Shown here: in pieces, positions 60,981-64,000 of the stretch
Layout: every line of letters starts with the position of its first letter
How positions within the stretch are numbered: position 1 is the stretch's first letter
Source: Nymphaea colorata
Taxonomy: Eukaryota > Streptophyta > Magnoliopsida > Nymphaeales > Nymphaeaceae
Direction of reading: 5' to 3'
Assembly (NCBI RefSeq): GCF_008831285.2
Contig: NC_045147.1
Location: 9,456,334-9,520,333 of the forward strand
DNA length: 64,000 bases
The notes under the pieces: generated by a model
Seen by the model: only the letters and a program-made list of their open reading frames with translations
Told to the model about the DNA's origin: nothing
Database searches by the model: none
Position numbers and translations under genes: made by a program

Positions 60981-63900
60981 ATGGTAATGTGTCTGAGGCT
61001 TCCAATGACTACAAGATGGCTGGAAATTCCTTCTCATATGCCTGCACGACTGTGATAGACTCTTCCCTCTCTGTTGGTGCTCCTACCGATGACCCAGATA
61101 TGATGTGGATGATAGATTCTGGTGCCTCCAGGCACTGTTGTAATCAACCACATATATTTTCATCATTAGTCAGGTTCTCTACACCACAGCATGTCAGACT
61201 GGCAGATGGCAAGCTATCTCTTGTATTGGGCAGCGGTGATATTTATCTCCCACATTTAGGCACTATTACCCACGTGTTCTATGCTCCACAGTTTCCTGTT
61301 AATTTGTTATTTGTTAAGCAGCTTGCTATTGATTTAAAGTGTAGAGTCATTTTTGACCCTGGTACATGTTCTTTTCAGGATTTACTAACTGGGAAGATGA
61401 TTGGTGGCGGCCATGAACGTGAGGGTCTCTATTTCTTGTCTGTCCCAGTAAATGTTGCTGCCTCTTCATTCTCCTCAAAGCCTTCTCCTTTTCAGTGGCA
61501 TCTCAGACTGGGTCATCCTTCAGTGTCAAAACTTCGTCGCATGCTTCCAGGTATTACTATATCAGAGTCCTTCTTATGTGATGCTTGCCAATTAGGCAAA
61601 CATACACAGAGTAGCTTTCCTTCGAGTCAAGAACCATCTAGTCAAAGTCCATTTGATCTCCTTCATGTGGATGTATGGGGTCCTAGTCGGGTTCCTTTTC
61701 ACTCGCGTTTTCGGTATTATCTTGTTTTGATTGATGATTTTACTCGAGTCAGTTGGGTATTCTTGTTACGGGAAAGGTCCGAAGTCATATGTATTCTTCC
61801 TAAATTTGTCAAGGAAATAAAAGCTCAGTTTGGTTTCATTGTCAAAAATATTCGCACTAATAATGCTCTTGAATTCAAATCTTCCGTTCTACTTCAGTTT
61901 TCTGTCAATCATGGAATTCGGCCTCAATATACTTGTCCACACACATCCCAACAAAATGGTGTTGTCGAACGCAAACATCGACAACTCCTAAATGTGGCTC
62001 GTACCCTCATGTTGCATTCTCACATGCCTGCATACTTTTGGGGGGGATGCTATTCTTACTGCATCTTACCTCATTAACAGATTACCCCCGTCAGCCATCC
62101 AAGAACGTATTCCCATTCAACTTTTATATCCAAATCGACCACTATTTCATATACCTCCCAAAGTATTTGGATGCACTTGCTCTGCACACATCCTAGGCCC
62201 CGACAAAAACAAACTTGCTGCCCAAGCCATCAAATGTGTATTTATTGGATACTCTGCAAATAAAAAAGGATATAAGTGCTTTGATCCCCAGACCAAAAAA
62301 GAGATTATCAGTGCGGATGTTACATTCTTTGAGTCTCGTCCTTATTTTTCTCCTTCGAGTCCTCCGTCTGAGATGCCTATACCGATTCCTCTTCCTATTC
62401 CACCAGTGTCACTTGAGTCGATCCCTCCATCTCAATCTATGTCATGTGAACGTTTCCTTGATCCTCCATTAGTTTACACTCGTCGTTTGGGTCCCTCTCT
62501 CAACCGCCCACCAGCGTCTTCTCAAGAGGTAAGCTCCACTGATAAGACTGACACAGGTTTAAATGATGATCTCCCCATTGCTATTCGCAAGGGCAAGCGA
62601 CAGTGCACACTACATCTGATTTCTAATTCTGTCTCTACTGACCATTTGAGTACAAGTTTGGTGCAGTTTGATCGATCTTTGTCTAACCACATCATCCCGT
62701 CTTCTCACCATCAAGCATTGTTAGATTCAAGGTGGCGGCAAGCCATGCAGGAGGAAATGGATGCTCTTATCTCTCGGGAGACTTGAGATTTGGTGGATCC
62801 ACCGATGCACTGTGATGTGGTTAGCTCCAAATGGGTGTTCACCATCAAGTATCATTCTGATGGTTCAGTTGAACGGTTCAAGGCACACGTCTTGTTGCTA
62901 AAGGATATACACAGACTTATGGCGTTGACTTCTTTGAGACTTTTTCGCCCGTGGCTCGGTTGGGCACTATTCGACTAATTATATCTCTTGCTGTCCAGCG
63001 AGAGTGGCCTCTATTTCAGCTGGATGTGAAAATGATTTTCTGTATGGAGACCTATCTGAAACCGTCTATATGCAGCAACCACCTGGTTTTGAGTGACAAG
63101 GGGGGTGTTCCAAGGTATGCAAATTAAAGAAGGCTATTTATGGACTTAAACAGAGTCCTCGTTGGTTCCATAAGCTAACTGAGGTTTTATCTAAGTGTGG
63201 ATTTCAACGATCCCAGCTTGATCACTCGTTGTTTATCAAGCGAGGCACATCTGGTATAGTGATATTGATTGTATATGTGGATGATATTGTTCTCACTGGA
63301 GAAAGTAATCAAGAAATAGCACAGACAAAGGAGTTTTTACAACAACACTTTGTCACAAAAGACCTTGGACAACTCCGTTATTTTCTTGGTATTGAGGTGG
63401 CTCGTAGTAGTAAAGGAGTTGTAATGTCTCAACGAAAATATGCTCTTGATCTTCTGTTGGGAGCTAAACCTGCCACACTTCCCATGAATCCCCGAATTCA
63501 TATACATGATGATGAATCAAAGCCTTTTGACTCTAGATCTTACAAATCTCTTATAGGGAAACTGCTGTATTTGACGGTCACTTGCCCCGACATTAGCTTT
63601 GCTGTGAATAAGCTAAGTCAATTCATGGAAAAGCCTCGAAAGGTTCATTGGGATGCTGCTCTAATGATTGTCAGATACTTGAAATCAGCCCCGGGAAAGG
63701 GGTTATGGTTTAAAAAGGGAGAAGATGTTGACATCGAAGCGTATAGTGATGCTGATTATGCAAGATCTGTAGATGACAGGAAGTCTACCACAGGTTTTTG
63801 TGTCTTTGTGGGAGGTAATCTTATTTCTTGGAGGAGCAAGAAGCAGAATGTAGTGGCTCGATCTAGTGCTGAGTCGGAATATAGGGCTATGGCTCAAACT

Positions 63901-64000
63901 GCGGCTGAAATGTCATGGGTCGGATCATTACTTTTAGAGTTGGTTGTTTCAGTGAATCTCCCAATGAAGATGTATTGTGACAACAAGGCGGCTACTTATA
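60981..64000 (+). pseudogene. Copia pol (protease, integrase, RT, RNase H), runs off the window
   Basis: Protease WMIDSGASRH lies at about 61106. The GAG-pre-integrase and HHCC region follows (HLRLGHPSVSKLRRML..CDACQLGK, about 61498-61602). The integrase core has DVWGPS at about 61669, IRTNNALEF at 61850 and QQNGVVERKH at about 61950. The second catalytic Asp is Asn (AAT, 61859-61861). Breaks: one extra G in a 7-G run at 62040-62046; a TGA for Trp at 62784-62786; a two-base gain near 62883-62886; a one-base loss near 63027; another TGA near 63094. From about 63097 to 64000 the frame is fully open: RT with YVDDIVL (YVDD at 63274-63285), LRYFLGIEV, then RNase H with AYSDADYA (about 63739), SSAESEYRAM (about 63865) and YCDNKAA (about 63975). 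A few residues are missing near LDLLLGAKPA (about 63450). Confidence 0.85.

Noticed and set aside
60857-61020. Start of the 406-codon copia ORF as a genuine protein N-terminus
   Set aside because: Residues before about 61000 do not resemble copia gag; the Met at 60857 is only the first one in an open frame in leader sequence.
1-64000. CRISPR arrays, rRNA, operons, phage or bacterial systems
   Set aside because: A plant nuclear segment; repeats are tandem or transposon-derived, and no tRNA or rRNA sequence was recognised apart from tRNA-complementary primer-binding sites.

Overview
This is a flowering-plant nuclear chromosome segment. The main evidence is an intact intron-containing gene for a CELLULOSE SYNTHASE INTERACTIVE (CSI1/POM2-type) armadillo-C2 protein, together with Ty1/copia and Ty3/gypsy retrotransposon remains, hAT- and Harbinger-type MITEs and AT microsatellites. 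I cannot name the species; nothing in the window separates a basal angiosperm from a monocot or eudicot.

Layout. (1) 1-1372: 3' end of a decayed copia element (RT/RNase H remnant plus one LTR). (2) 1373-4783: non-coding, with a hAT-like MITE at 3150-3684 whose end was captured in a 134-bp tandem duplication. (3) 4784-15632 (extending to roughly 15900), minus strand: the CSI gene. Seven coding exons can be joined across GT-AG sites into a 2151-residue open frame, preceded by a probable leader intron. (4) 15900-24100: AT-rich intergenic DNA with several MITEs, three of them of one family with GC-rich ends and an AT-rich centre (20000, 20912, 22101). (5) 24104-39430: an old tandem duplication with a unit of about 7.8 kb. 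Copy A is 24104-31930 and copy B is 31941 to about 39430. Each copy carries the same host DNA followed by the same minus-strand copia element. Copy A has two later DNA-transposon insertions (24636-24950 and 26352-27321) whose empty sites are still readable in copy B. (6) 39430-42637: nothing coding that I recognise. (7) 42638-46989: a copia element with both LTRs and a broken interior. (8) 47000-55080: AT-rich repeats, a solo LTR of the copia family found in region 5, a tandem repeat of about 170 bp, and a decayed Ty3/gypsy pol fragment at 52930-53890. (9) 57059-58228, minus strand: the last two exons of an unidentified small zinc-ribbon protein gene. (10) 59650-64000: 5' LTR and pol of a third copia element, running off the window. 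Its RT/RNase H half is in good order, but gag is missing and pol has several breaks.

The host genes are the CSI gene (cortical-microtubule guidance of cellulose synthase complexes) and the zinc-ribbon gene. They lie more than 40 kb apart and nothing ties them functionally. Everything between them is repeat-derived or unassigned. The most informative structures are the nested insertion history of the tandem duplication and the 970-bp Harbinger-like element with a homopurine/homopyrimidine foldback core. I saw no convincing new biological system. The findings concern genome structure and transposon history.
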